Source: Bacteroidales bacterium (GTDB lineage: Bacteria; Bacteroidota; Bacteroidia; Bacteroidales; UBA6680). From it: DNA of 64,000 nt. How positions within the stretch are numbered: the first letter of the stretch is position 1; every line of letters begins with the position of its first letter. The notes beneath the pieces were generated by a model, which was given only the letters and a program-made list of their open reading frames with translations, made no database searches and was not told the DNA's origin. This document shows, piece by piece, positions 8,420-17,081 of the stretch. The DNA lies in contig JAOARD010000071.1 in assembly GCA_025210735.1 (NCBI GenBank), positions 62,001 through 126,000 of the forward strand, given 5' to 3'. A program made the position numbers and the translations under genes.

Positions 8420-9478
8420 ATGGCTACAGATAAGAGTGTGTTGTTGGGCATGAGCGGTGGTACAGATAGTTTTGTTACTGCACTGTTGCTTAAAGATGAG
8501 GGGTATCATGTTAAAGGAGTAACCTTTAAGATGTGGAGAAGCGGAGATAATAGCCATATAACACAGGCAGAAGAGCTTGCTGCCAGTATAGGCATTGAGC
8601 ATAAGGTAATTGATATCTCAGATCATTTTGATAATACAATTGTATCACCTTTTGTTGATCAGTACCTTAACGGACGTACACCAAATCCATGTGCATATTG
8701 TAATCCGTTAATTAAATGGGATATGATGCTGTCGGTAGCAGATGAGATGGATTGCAGATATGTATCAACAGGTCACTATATACGTATAAAGGATTTTAAC
8801 GGACTTAAATATATCTATAAGGGTATTGATCCGGTTAAGGATCAGTCATATTTTCTGTGGCGCCTGAATCAGAATGTGCTTAACAGGGCAATAACTCCAC
8901 TTGGAGACTATACAAAAGAACAGGTTAGGAACATTGCACGTGAGAGAGGATACAGCGAGGTGGCAGGCAAGAAAGAGAGTATGGGAATATGCTTTTTGCA
9001 GGGACAGAATTACCGGGATTATATAGAGGCCAGGGTACCTGATTTTGCCAGCAGAGCTGTAAAAGGTGATGTTGTTAATGAGAGTGGAGAGATCATTGGA
9101 GAGCACAATGGTATTGTGAACTATACAGTAGGGCAGAAGCGTGATGTTAATTGTTTCGATGGCAGATCGAGATATGTTAAAAAGATAGATTCTGACAGGA
9201 ATATTATTTTAGCTGGAAGTAAACAGGAACTGAATTGCATGGAATTTGTGGTAGATGATCTGTATGCTGCAAACGTAGATGAGCTTTCCGGTTCAAAAGC
9301 TTTTACAACTATTGTAAGAGGATTAGGGCTAAACCCTAAGGGTGATAGTTTCGTTATACATACTGAGGGAAACAGAGCAACAGTAAAGCTTACAAATCCG
9401 GCATGGGCAATGGCTCCGGGTCAGCCTGTAGCTTTTTACGATGGCGAACGTCTGGTTGGTGGCGGTGTTGCAGTTTAA
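8420..9478 (+). CDS. mnmA: tRNA-specific 2-thiouridylase MnmA
   Basis: A 352-residue cytoplasmic enzyme that inserts sulfur at C2 of wobble uridine-34 in tRNAs for Lys, Glu and Gln, using ATP. The PP-loop reads SGGTDS (residues 12-17) where most MnmA have SGGVDS. The first catalytic cysteine region is NPCAYC (C91, C94) and the second is MGICF (C191), matching the two redox cysteines of the family. Domain order (PP-loop ATPase, linker, C-terminal beta domain) and length are normal. The aminotransferase gene starts 13 bp after the stop, so the pair is probably one transcript. A TACTTTTG box at 8398-8405 might be a -7 element very close to the start codon. Confidence 0.93.
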   Translation: MATDKSVLLGMSGGTDSFVTALLLKDEGYHVKGVTFKMWRSGDNSHITQAEELAASIGIEHKVIDISDHFDNTIVSPFVDQYLNGRTPNPCAYCNPLIKWDMMLSVADEMDCRYVSTGHYIRIKDFNGLKYIYKGIDPVKDQSYFLWRLNQNVLNRAITPLGDYTKEQVRNIARERGYSEVAGKKESMGICFLQGQNYRDYIEARVPDFASRAVKGDVVNESGEIIGEHNGIVNYTVGQKRDVNCFDGRSRYVKKIDSDRNIILAGSKQELNCMEFVVDDLYAANVDELSGSKAFTTIVRGLGLNPKGDSFVIHTEGNRATVKLTNPAWAMAPGQPVAFYDGERLVGGGVAV

Positions 9479-9491
9479 AAGAGTTGTTAAT

Positions 9492-10307
9492 ATGGAAATT
9501 GTTAAGGGTAGTTTTTTTATATATAACGGAAATATTCTGTCGTCAGACAGGTTCGATGACAGATCGGTTGTTGGTAATGGAGCTGTTTATGAGGTATTCA
9601 GGGTAATTGATAGTAAACCTCTGTTTATTGAACAGCATACTGAACGGCTAAAAAATTCATTTAAAGCTATAGGTGAAAATTTGTGGGTGCATGATAGTGT
9701 TATATCTTCTGATATTAAGAGATTGATAGATTCTAACACTCTTGACATTGGTAATATTAAGATGGTTTTTCATACCGATAACAGCGATTATTATATATAT
9801 GTAGTACCTCACAGGTACCCAACCAATAAGCAGTATAGCGATGGAGTTAAGGTTATTACATACGATGCGCTGCGTGAGAATCCGAATATAAAACTTGTAA
9901 ACCGCGAGCTTAGAGAATCGGTTAACAGAAAGATAGCAGATGAGAGTGCATATGAGGCTCTGCTTGTAGATAATAGTGGTTACATAACAGAAGGTAGCAG
10001 GAGTAATGTATTCTTTATAATTAAAAATAAGGTATATACACCACCTGTTGAAGCTGTTTTACCCGGTATTACACGTGCGAATGTAATTATGCTGAGCAAA
10101 AAACTTGGCTTTAATGTTATTGAGGATAATATTAAAGCCATAGATATAATTCATGTTGACGCTATATTTATTACCGGAACATCGCCGGGTATACTCCCTG
10201 TGGTTATGGTTGATGACTATACATTCTCAACCCAGAGTATAAACCTTATGCGTTTAATGCAGAGCTACAGAGCCTTTGTTAAGGATTATATAAGCAGCAG
10301 ATACTAA
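9492..10307 (+). CDS. Class IV (branched-chain/D-amino-acid/ADC-lyase type) aminotransferase-like PLP enzyme
   Basis: A 271-residue protein from ATG 9492, chosen because a longer frame from 9441 overlaps mnmA and adds unrelated residues. Features of fold-type IV PLP enzymes: an N-terminal GNGAVYEVFRV strand with arginine, the segment NIKLVN whose Lys fits the Schiff-base position (compare DIKSLN of D-alanine transaminase), the glutamate motif ITEGSRSNVFFI and LPGITRANVI. This family includes branched-chain aminotransferase, D-amino-acid transaminase and aminodeoxychorismate lyase; the sequence does not decide which. It is 13 bp downstream of mnmA and its stop overlaps the end of the convergent helicase gene by 4 bp. 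Confidence 0.82.
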   Translation: MEIVKGSFFIYNGNILSSDRFDDRSVVGNGAVYEVFRVIDSKPLFIEQHTERLKNSFKAIGENLWVHDSVISSDIKRLIDSNTLDIGNIKMVFHTDNSDYYIYVVPHRYPTNKQYSDGVKVITYDALRENPNIKLVNRELRESVNRKIADESAYEALLVDNSGYITEGSRSNVFFIIKNKVYTPPVEAVLPGITRANVIMLSKKLGFNVIEDNIKAIDIIHVDAIFITGTSPGILPVVMVDDYTFSTQSINLMRLMQSYRAFVKDYISSRY

Positions 10308-11557
10308 TTATTTGGTTTTGGTCTGTTTTTCTTGTTCTGATTTTTGTTTCGGTTATTGTTCGGTTTACGCTTGAAGTATTTGCCTGTCCTCTTCTTTTTG
10401 GTTTTTACTCTCCACTCCGGACTATCGCCAATATGTTCAGGTGTAGGAAGCTTTAGTACCTCACGTTCTATAAGCGACTCTATCTCGGCAAATTTGTACA
10501 TATCATCTTTACAGATCATTGTAATAGCAACACCTGTTGTAGCCGCTCTGGCAGTACGCCCTACACGGTGTACATATGCTTCAGAATCGTTAGGTACATC
10601 GTAGTTGATAATAAGGTTTATATCCTTTATATCTATTCCGCGGCTTATAACATCTGTAGCAATAAGTATTCTGATATGTTTTGCACCAAACTGCTTTAAA
10701 ACCTCTTCTCTCTCATCCTGTTCCAGATCAGACGATATTCCCTCTACATCGTGATTTTTTCTTCGCAGGCTTCGTACAATAGACGATACCTTACTTTTTG
10801 TAGATGTAAATATAAGTATACTGTTATACTCTGGCTTATCTTTTATCAACTCGTGAATAAGAGCCATTTTATTATCTTCATCTATCAGATAGGCAACCTG
10901 AAGTACTCCTTCGGCTGGTTTAGACAGCTCAATTGTTATCTCCTCCGGTTTATTAAGAATAGATCTGGCAAGCTCTCTTATTTTAGGAGGCATTGTAGCA
11001 CTAAACATCAGGGTTTGTCTCTTCTTAGGCAGGTAACTAACAATTTTCATTATATCGTCGTAGAAACCCATCTCAAGCATCTTATCAGCTTCATCAAGTA
11101 TCAGGTGTTCCAGATGTTCCAGTTTAACGTAGCCCATGTTCAGATGTGCAATCATCTTTCCTGGTGTAGTAATAATAATATCACAATCGCCTGTAAGAGC
11201 ACGTTTCTCCATGTCCCAATCAGAACCATCTCTACCACCATATACAGGCATTGATGTTGCAGGAACAAAGTATGAAAAACCCTGTATCTGCTGGTCTATC
11301 TGAACAGCAAGTTCTCGTATTGGCACAATAATAAGAGCCTTTACTCCATTTCCTGTGTTACTCTCGTTTAGTTTGTGAAGTATAGGCAGAGTAAAAGCAG
11401 CTGTTTTTCCAGTACCTGTCTGTGCACATGCTATAAGGTCTTTATCTTCAAGTATGGCCGGTATAGCTTTTTCCTGTATAGGAGAGGCATTCTCAAAACC
11501 CATATACGATATTGCCTCTAATATATTGTCATTAAGGTTAAATTCGGTAAATTTCAT
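10304..11557 (-). CDS. DEAD-box RNA helicase (RhlE/DeaD-like)
   Basis: A 417-residue ATP-dependent RNA helicase. The Q motif (GFENASPIQ, 20-28), Walker A AQTGTGKT (45-52), DEAD box (155-158), SAT (186-188) and the C-lobe motif HRVGRTARA are all intact. The tail after about residue 385 is short and very basic and asparagine-rich (KKKRTGKYFKRKPNNN), typical of RhlE-type enzymes that bind structured RNA in ribosome maturation or mRNA decay. Monocistronic on the minus strand; its end overlaps the convergent aminotransferase gene by 4 bp. A TATCTTTG box lies 30 bp upstream of the start (plus coordinates 11588-11595) as a possible -7 element. Confidence 0.93.
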   Translation of the reverse strand: MKFTEFNLNDNILEAISYMGFENASPIQEKAIPAILEDKDLIACAQTGTGKTAAFTLPILHKLNESNTGNGVKALIIVPIRELAVQIDQQIQGFSYFVPATSMPVYGGRDGSDWDMEKRALTGDCDIIITTPGKMIAHLNMGYVKLEHLEHLILDEADKMLEMGFYDDIMKIVSYLPKKRQTLMFSATMPPKIRELARSILNKPEEITIELSKPAEGVLQVAYLIDEDNKMALIHELIKDKPEYNSILIFTSTKSKVSSIVRSLRRKNHDVEGISSDLEQDEREEVLKQFGAKHIRILIATDVISRGIDIKDINLIINYDVPNDSEAYVHRVGRTARAATTGVAITMICKDDMYKFAEIESLIEREVLKLPTPEHIGDSPEWRVKTKKKRTGKYFKRKPNNNRNKNQNKKNRPKPNN

Positions 11558-11645
11558 TAAATGTTGTCTCTTTCTTCAAAATCTCTGCAAAGATATCCTT
11601 TTTACGGAAGTATGATTAATAATATCTAATCTAACTAAATTTTTC

Positions 11646-12362
11646 TTAAAGATCAATTCTGGAGTAGAATATATCCTTGTATGAATCGCTTATCGGGATT
11701 ATCATATCGTCAATGTATATTCTGTTCTTCTCAATTGTATCAATCTTATTAATTGATATTATGTATGATCTGTGTACCCTACAGAATAGTTTGTCAGGTA
11801 GTATCTCCTCAATATTTTTAAAGCTCATAAGCGTTAATATATTGCCCTTTGTTGTTACAATTTTCAGGTAATCTTTAAGTCCTTCAATGGCAATTATAGA
11901 GCAGAAGTCTATTTTAACAATCTTATGTTCAGACTTTACAAAAAAGTACTCTTTATCTGTTTTAGTCAGATTAATAATCTCAGGAGTCTCAGTTTTGTGT
12001 TGATTTTCTATAATATTCAGGGTTTTTGTTACAGCCTGAAAAAAGCGCTCAAACGCAAATGGTTTAAGCAGGTAATCAATTCCGTTAAGTTCGTATCCTT
12101 GTAGTGCATAATTATCATATGCAGTTGTAAATATTATAAATGGTTTGTTGTTAAGTATCTTAAGAAAATCAATTCCATTTAGGTCGGGCATCTGTATGTC
12201 GAGAAAGATTAGATCTACACTGTTTTCCTGTAGATATTTCAGAGCCTCTATTGCACTACAGAATGTTTTCTGAAGATTAACAAAGGTTGTTTTTTCGCAA
12301 TAATCTTCAATAATATCTATTGCCAAAGGTTCATCATCAATTGCTATTGCATTTATCTTCAT
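11646..12362 (-). CDS. LytTR-family response regulator
   Basis: A 238-residue response regulator. Residues 1-120 form a receiver domain with acidic pair DD (9-10), phospho-acceptor Asp55 in FLDIQMPD and the conserved Lys in LLKPFAFERF. Residues about 135-235 form a LytTR DNA-binding domain (FVKSEHKIVKIDFCSIIAIE, LFCRVHRSYIISINKIDTI). LytTR regulators bind direct repeats upstream of targets. The gene follows the LytS-type kinase on the same strand by 111 bp, and together they make a two-component system, with an ABC exporter encoded just beyond on the other strand as a possible target. The intergenic hairpin between kinase and regulator may tune their relative expression. Confidence 0.93.
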   Translation of the reverse strand: MKINAIAIDDEPLAIDIIEDYCEKTTFVNLQKTFCSAIEALKYLQENSVDLIFLDIQMPDLNGIDFLKILNNKPFIIFTTAYDNYALQGYELNGIDYLLKPFAFERFFQAVTKTLNIIENQHKTETPEIINLTKTDKEYFFVKSEHKIVKIDFCSIIAIEGLKDYLKIVTTKGNILTLMSFKNIEEILPDKLFCRVHRSYIISINKIDTIEKNRIYIDDMIIPISDSYKDIFYSRIDL

Positions 12363-12378
12363 CTGTTTACTTCTGCTT

Positions 12379-12407
12379 TATATTGTAATGTTTGATATTA
12401 CAATATA
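12379..12407 (-). promoter_or_regulatory. Perfect 11-bp inverted repeat between kinase and regulator genes
   Basis: TATATTGTAAT (12379-12389) and ATTACAATATA (12397-12407) flank a 7-nt spacer, 16 bp upstream of the LytTR regulator start. It could be an RNA hairpin within the kinase-regulator transcript or a protein-binding operator. No T run follows on the minus strand. Confidence 0.5.
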
Positions 12408-12473
12408 CCTAATCTTTTGTTGCAATACTATTTATGTATTTGCTGTTTTGCGGCACCATTTAAAACTAATGTA

Positions 12474-13505
12474 TTATAAGTCTAATATAAGTTTAACACT
12501 GTAGCTATTATCTGTTCCGTTAATGCTCAGTTTGTGTCTGTCTTTATAAAGTAACTCTAAACGGCGAGCAACATTTCGTAGGCCAATACCACCGCATCTG
12601 TCTTTTGATATGGTTTTTATCTCAGATATTTTATTGAATATCTCAAAGGTTATGTTTGTTGCTGTAATGTCTATATTTATATTAATCACATCCTCTTTTG
12701 GTCCATGCTTAAATGAGTTCTCTATAAATGGTATAAATATCATTGGTGCAATTTGTGCATCTGTGTTCTCTCCGGTAATATTGTAGTTTATCTTATCCGG
12801 GTTAGCATATCTGATCTTCTGTAGCTCTATATAGTTATTCAGATATTCCAGCTCTTTTGATATGTTTACATAATCCTCATTACTTTCATATAACATATAT
12901 CGCATAATACCGGATAGTTTTAGTACCGATTCAGGTGCTTTATCAGATTTTTTATACACAAGTGAATATATGTTATTTAGTGTATTAAACAGAAAATGAG
13001 GATTTACCTGTGATCTTAGTAATGCAAGTTCGCTCTTAAGGTTTTGTTTTTCGAGATTATTCTTCAGTTTTTCATTTTTAAACCACTCTACAATAAATCT
13101 GGTAACAACACCAAGAAAAGCAAACATTCCGCAGTAGAATATATTTGATATTATATGTGGTATAAGATCCATATCCTTGAAAACAGGACCAATTATACGT
13201 TGATTGTATATACCGAACATAATCTCACCTATAACCATTTTTAAAATTATTACAGCTATAAGCATTAACACAGAGTACAAAACAAATATCAAGAAACTTC
13301 TCTTTTTTAATGCAGGTGTCATTACAAAAATATAGTACATATAGAATATTGTAACATTCACCAATGAGTTTGAAACAGAACGTATAATGCCCATTTTATC
13401 AAATGATACTCTTGTGTTAAGAAGAACCGGTGTTACTGTGAAAAATAGTATAAGTATAATCCAGCTTACGGCATGTATAAGTATCTCTGTTTTATTTATT
13501 TTCAT
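12474..13505 (-). CDS. LytS/YehU-type sensor histidine kinase
   Basis: A 343-residue membrane kinase. Four hydrophobic segments lie at about 12-30, 45-65, 70-95 and 117-140. A short coiled coil (about 142-162) leads to the His_kinase motif ALLRSQVNPHFLFNTLNNIY with His170, then a GHKL ATPase with PFIENSFKHG (N box) and GGIGLRNVARRLELLY (G box). It lacks a periplasmic domain of any size, so the signal is probably sensed in or near the membrane. The partner is the LytTR regulator downstream on the same strand. The start codon lies 25 bp from a copy of the leader element (13531-13601), which is oriented toward this gene. Confidence 0.92.
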   Translation of the reverse strand: MKINKTEILIHAVSWIILILFFTVTPVLLNTRVSFDKMGIIRSVSNSLVNVTIFYMYYIFVMTPALKKRSFLIFVLYSVLMLIAVIILKMVIGEIMFGIYNQRIIGPVFKDMDLIPHIISNIFYCGMFAFLGVVTRFIVEWFKNEKLKNNLEKQNLKSELALLRSQVNPHFLFNTLNNIYSLVYKKSDKAPESVLKLSGIMRYMLYESNEDYVNISKELEYLNNYIELQKIRYANPDKINYNITGENTDAQIAPMIFIPFIENSFKHGPKEDVININIDITATNITFEIFNKISEIKTISKDRCGGIGLRNVARRLELLYKDRHKLSINGTDNSYSVKLILDL

Positions 13506-13530
13506 ATGTATAGATTTGCTTTTTAATGAT

Positions 13531-13601
13531 CATATGGGACTCGCATAATTTAGTCATTCCCGCGTGTGAGAAAAGCCTTTACTCATGCTTAGTTTCATAT
13601 G
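13531..13601 (-). repeat. Leader element copy A (inverted-end repeat upstream of LytS-type kinase)
   Basis: Plus-strand ends are CATATGGGACTCGCAT and ATGCTTAGTTTCATATG, imperfect inverted repeats of the family consensus CANATGRAACNNGCAT. The 25-bp spacer to the kinase start, read on the minus strand, is ATCATTAAAAAG then CAAATCTATACAT, similar to the spacers of other copies. Confidence 0.8.
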
Positions 13602-13714
13602 TTTGTTATTGTTTTTATTGTCTGTTAGAGCGGAGTCAGGAATTACACATTTGGATTCTGTATTTTGTGATAAATCTTTTTTTAATGCGATCCGACAATA
13701 CATTTAATACTTAG

Positions 13715-13757
13715 AGTATAATGAATGCTTTGCTCATACTTTGTATCATTTATAAAT
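13715..13757 (-). repeat. Possible decayed leader element fragment
   Basis: The stretch ending GCTCATACTTTGTATCATTT resembles the distal half of copy F (ACTCATACTTTGTCTTATAG). The proximal end is not recognisable, so this is tentative. Confidence 0.3.
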
Positions 13758-13979
13758 CTATGACAATTCTATTAAAAAAGAGGTGATATATCAAGAATAT
13801 CAGGTACTACTTAAAACGTTAATCTACCAATTGGCATAATTTATCTACGAATCGGGTGTGAGTCTGTTTGTCGATGAAATATTATGGTTGGTATATCGCT
13901 TTTTTATTACCTCTGATATGATCTTATACTTGCAGTGTAAATACGAACAAGTAATTATTAAACATACAAATTAATACTT

Positions 13980-14885
13980 ATGAAAGATCTGATAATAGAA
14001 ACCAAAGACCTCTACTACAATTTTGGGTCTAAGAATGTTTTAAGTGGCGTTTCGCTTGAGGTACCCCGAAACTCTATTTATGGTTTTATTGGTCCTAACG
14101 GAGCCGGAAAAACAACAACTATACGTGTTCTGCTTAGTCTGCTAAAAGTTCCAGGAAACAAGGTTAAAATATTTGGTAAAGATATCTCGCGTAAAAGAAT
14201 AGATATTCTTAGCAGAGTAGGTGCTCTTATTGAGGAACCATCAGTATATAAACATCTTTCGGGTTACGATAATCTTAAGGTGCAGTGCAGATATCTGGGA
14301 ATTGATAAGAAACGTATTGATGAGGTTTTGGCTATTACAGAGCTACTTGACGATAAAAACAGAAAGGTTAAAGAGTATTCACTTGGAATGCGTCAGAGAT
14401 TGAGTATTGCATCGGTTCTGCTTAACGACCCTGAATTACTTATTCTTGATGAGCCTACAAACGGACTTGATCCGTCGGGAATACATGATATGCGCAGGCT
14501 TATGCTTAAGTTGTGTAAGGAGCATGGAAAGACAATATTTGTTTCGTCGCATCTGTTGTCGGAGCTTGAAAAGGTTGTTACACATATTGGTATAATTGAT
14601 AATCGTAAGATCAGATTTCAGGGGAGTATTGAACAGCTTAAACGTCAGACATCAGACTATCTGGTTATAAGAACATCTGATAATACAGATGCACTTAAGA
14701 GAATTGTTGATCTTGGCTTTGCTGTTTCAGTAGCTGAAGATAAGAGTTTACGTGTTACTCCAAACTCTGATGCAAATGCCAATAAGATTAACAGACATCT
14801 TATAGAGAGTGGCATTGATGTGTATCATCTTGCCCATCATTCTGGCGATCTGGAGAATATATTTATGGACATTGTAGGTAAGTAG
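13980..14885 (+). CDS. ABC transporter ATP-binding protein (drug/lantibiotic exporter type)
   Basis: A 301-residue ATPase. Walker A GPNGAGKT (about 38-45), signature YSLGMRQRLSIA, Walker B LLILDEPTNGLDPSG and the H-loop SSHLLSELEKV are intact. A C-terminal extension of about 80 residues after the ATPase core is typical of BcrA/CcmA-like exporters. It would energise the permease encoded 24 bp downstream, exporting a peptide, lipid or antibiotic. The adjacent divergent LytS/LytR-type system resembles sensor-exporter pairs for envelope stress or antimicrobial peptides, but the substrate cannot be read. Confidence 0.92.
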   Translation: MKDLIIETKDLYYNFGSKNVLSGVSLEVPRNSIYGFIGPNGAGKTTTIRVLLSLLKVPGNKVKIFGKDISRKRIDILSRVGALIEEPSVYKHLSGYDNLKVQCRYLGIDKKRIDEVLAITELLDDKNRKVKEYSLGMRQRLSIASVLLNDPELLILDEPTNGLDPSGIHDMRRLMLKLCKEHGKTIFVSSHLLSELEKVVTHIGIIDNRKIRFQGSIEQLKRQTSDYLVIRTSDNTDALKRIVDLGFAVSVAEDKSLRVTPNSDANANKINRHLIESGIDVYHLAHHSGDLENIFMDIVGK

Positions 14886-14909
14886 TCTTAATTAGAAAAA
14901 ATTATAGTT

Positions 14910-15686
14910 ATGAAGAGTATAGTTGTTGATTTATACAGAAGTTATATAGCCGATATATTAAAGTTTAAGAATTCGAAGGTTCTTTTTATTAGTGTGATTT
15001 CTCCGTTGTTTCTGGTAGCACTGTTTTTTACAATATTCCTTTTTAAAACGCCAAGTATTCTGGGTGAGAGTACAAACGGATGGACAATATTTATGGGATA
15101 TGCATCAAATTCAGGTCTTGCATTCTTTTTCCCTCTGTTTATTATACTAATAACATCAATGATAAGCCGTGTTGAGTACGAAGCCAATGCATGGAAACAG
15201 ATTTATGCTCTGCCAATAAGAAGGGGAGTAGTTTATGCATCAAAGATTATAATGACTATTACAATTGTAATGTTGAGCCTGATACTGTTTGGTGTGTTTT
15301 TTATGATTGCAGGAGAGGTTCTTGCACTTGTTTATCCGGAGAATTATGTAGAGACTGCTGATCTGTTCAGTAATATATCAAAGCTACTTATTATGAGTTT
15401 TGTTGCTTCGTTGGCATGGGTTGGTATACAGTTTTGGGCAACGTACCGTTGGAAAAATATGGTATTACCAATAGCGTTTGGAATTGTTGGATTTGTTGCC
15501 GGAGCAATACTTATAAAGTGGGAGTTCTCTATATATGTACCATTTACATACCTTCTGCAAGCAGCAGTATCAATAAAGGGTGAAACCTTTGATGTATTTG
15601 GAAACTATTTCTGGTACAGTCTGGCTTATTCGGCTCTGTTTATTCTGATAGGTTATGCTGAACTTAAACTTAAGAAGCGATTCTGA
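14910..15686 (+). CDS. ABC-2 type permease
   Basis: A 258-residue integral membrane protein with about six hydrophobic segments (near 24-45, 65-85, 105-130, 150-170, 178-198, 228-248) and the ISRVEYEANAWKQIYALPI segment characteristic of lantibiotic/bacitracin-type ABC-2 permeases. It follows the ATPase gene by 24 bp and forms the transmembrane half of the exporter. A bidirectional terminator lies about 110 bp after the stop. Confidence 0.87.
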   Translation: MKSIVVDLYRSYIADILKFKNSKVLFISVISPLFLVALFFTIFLFKTPSILGESTNGWTIFMGYASNSGLAFFFPLFIILITSMISRVEYEANAWKQIYALPIRRGVVYASKIIMTITIVMLSLILFGVFFMIAGEVLALVYPENYVETADLFSNISKLLIMSFVASLAWVGIQFWATYRWKNMVLPIAFGIVGFVAGAILIKWEFSIYVPFTYLLQAAVSIKGETFDVFGNYFWYSLAYSALFILIGYAELKLKKRF

Positions 15687-15797
15687 TAGAGTAAAAACGA
15701 TACAATTAAAAGAGTTTATAAAGTATATAAGTTAAATTAATTATTTATTAATCAGTGAATGATGAATGTAATTGATTTGTTTGGTTCAATTTAAGTT

Positions 15798-15822
15798 GAT
15801 GAGGGTGTTAGGGAGACACCCT
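15798..15822. terminator. Bidirectional terminator after ABC permease
   Basis: TGAGGGTGT (15798-15806) and ACACCCTCA (15814-15822) form a perfect 9-bp GC-rich stem with a 7-nt loop. On the plus strand a T-rich tail (TTTTATCTTTTTAT) follows. It separates two convergent genes. Confidence 0.85.
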
Positions 15823-15844
15823 CATTTTATCTTTTTATACTGTT

Positions 15845-16822
15845 CTACTTTTTGTTAAAAGTCTCTGTACTTATCCAGTAGATATCAGAATTACCATTTT
15901 GGGGTTCATTAATAGCCTTATACATATCTTTTGTGTTGTATCTTTTTACTGTTTTGTCACTCTTTCTTGCCTGACTAAAGAAGAGGTATTTCCCGTCAGG
16001 CGTAATATATGGCGACAGAGCGTGTGATCCGGGATAGTTTATATTGTTCTTCAGCAATTCAGGTTCGCTCCATGTATCATTATCAGATCTGTAACTTATA
16101 ACATAATCTGTTCTGCGGCTGGTGCTATCAGAGATATTTGTACATAGTATAATATACGATTCATCTGGTGATATACACGCATTGTACTGAGATTTGGTTC
16201 TGTTTATCTGCTCAGGAAGTCTTTCAGGTTCCTGATATTTGCCGTTAACCAGTTTTGATCTGTAAATATACTGCTCTCCGTTTGATAACTCTTTTGTAAA
16301 GTATAGTGTTCCGTTGTTTGTAACAGATGGAAAATACTCACCACCGTCTGTATTAACAGGAGTGCCGAGGTTATATGGTTCACTCCATCCGTTGTCTGTT
16401 TTATCACATACCCATATATTCTGATAGTACCATCCCTCTTTCTGCTCCATGCCTTCAGGTGCCCGTGTAGATAGAAACATTAATCTTTTTCCGTCCGGAG
16501 TTATGTGTGGTTCGGCATCAAAGTATTCTGTACTGCCAGAGAAACCCGCAACCTCAGGTTTACTCCATCTGTTATCTGTCAGCTTAGATGTAACAATAAC
16601 CGAATAACTTCTTGACATTACGGAGTAGAATATCTCTGTTCCATCAGGACTAATTGTGAAGTCTCGTTCAAAGAGTCCTCTTGATACCAATCCTGGTGCA
16701 AATAGTTGCAGGGTTGTATCGGGTTTACTCATGCCCATATACTCTAATGAGCTATTCTGTTTTTTATTACTGCACGATACTATTGTAATAAAGCATGCTA
16801 AATAGAGAAGTAGTTGTCTCAT
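15845..16822 (-). CDS. PD40/TolB-like beta-propeller lipoprotein
   Basis: A 325-residue lipoprotein (lipobox IVSC, Cys17). At least five repeats with the PD40 pattern are visible: SPDGTEIFYSV, TPDGKRLMFLSTR, SVTNNGTLYFTKE, SPDESYIILCTN and TPDGKYLFFSQ. These six-bladed WD40-like propellers bind peptides or sugars at the cell envelope; the precise role here is unknown. The start codon is 22 bp from leader element copy B, oriented toward this gene, so its 5' leader is shared with unrelated genes in the window. Confidence 0.82.
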   Translation of the reverse strand: MRQLLLYLACFITIVSCSNKKQNSSLEYMGMSKPDTTLQLFAPGLVSRGLFERDFTISPDGTEIFYSVMSRSYSVIVTSKLTDNRWSKPEVAGFSGSTEYFDAEPHITPDGKRLMFLSTRAPEGMEQKEGWYYQNIWVCDKTDNGWSEPYNLGTPVNTDGGEYFPSVTNNGTLYFTKELSNGEQYIYRSKLVNGKYQEPERLPEQINRTKSQYNACISPDESYIILCTNISDSTSRRTDYVISYRSDNDTWSEPELLKNNINYPGSHALSPYITPDGKYLFFSQARKSDKTVKRYNTKDMYKAINEPQNGNSDIYWISTETFNKK

Positions 16823-16844
16823 GTGTCTGAATTAGTTTTTAAGG

Positions 16845-16918
16845 TCATATAAAACACACATAATTTAGTCTTATCTGTATGTCAGAAAACCTATGTTAAT
16901 GTCTGTCTCTTTTATATA
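16845..16918 (-). repeat. Leader element copy B (upstream of PD40 lipoprotein)
   Basis: A diverged copy. Plus-strand CATATAAAACACACATAAT then TTAGTC aligns with copy A, and the far end ATGTCTGTCTCTTTTATA aligns with its GCTTAGTTTCATAT end. The minus-strand spacer (ACCTTAAAAACTAATTCAG then ACAC) matches the spacers of copies C and F. Confidence 0.65.
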
Positions 16919-16970
16919 CTGTGGTTAGACCACATTTTAACAAATAGGCTTAATTAAACATTACAATTTA

Positions 16971-17070
16971 TATGAATTGAAGAATGAGAATGTTCTTTCA
17001 CACACTCAGGAAATGGACATAAGAGAGGCTTTATCGCACACAAATATGATCTTAATGCTATTTTCTGACA
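16971..17070 (+). repeat. Leader element copy J (long variant, not upstream of a start codon)
   Basis: TATGAATTGAAGAATGAGAA at the left and CTTAATGC followed by TTTTCTGACA at the right align with the ends of copy I. The extra internal segment (GACATAAGAGAGGCTTT) is shared with copy I (GCATAAGAAAGACTTT). It points toward the 3' end of the next minus-strand gene, so it is the exception to the leader rule. Confidence 0.6.
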
Positions 17071-17081
17071 AATAGAAAGAA

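Larger units (their letters stand above)
13506..13979. other. 474-bp divergent intergenic region
   Basis: Between the LytS-type kinase (minus) and the ABC exporter (plus). It holds leader element copy A and a possible decayed copy near 13715-13757. The rest is AT-rich with no ORF. It may contain the operator through which the LytTR regulator controls the exporter, but no clear direct repeat was identified. Confidence 0.4.
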
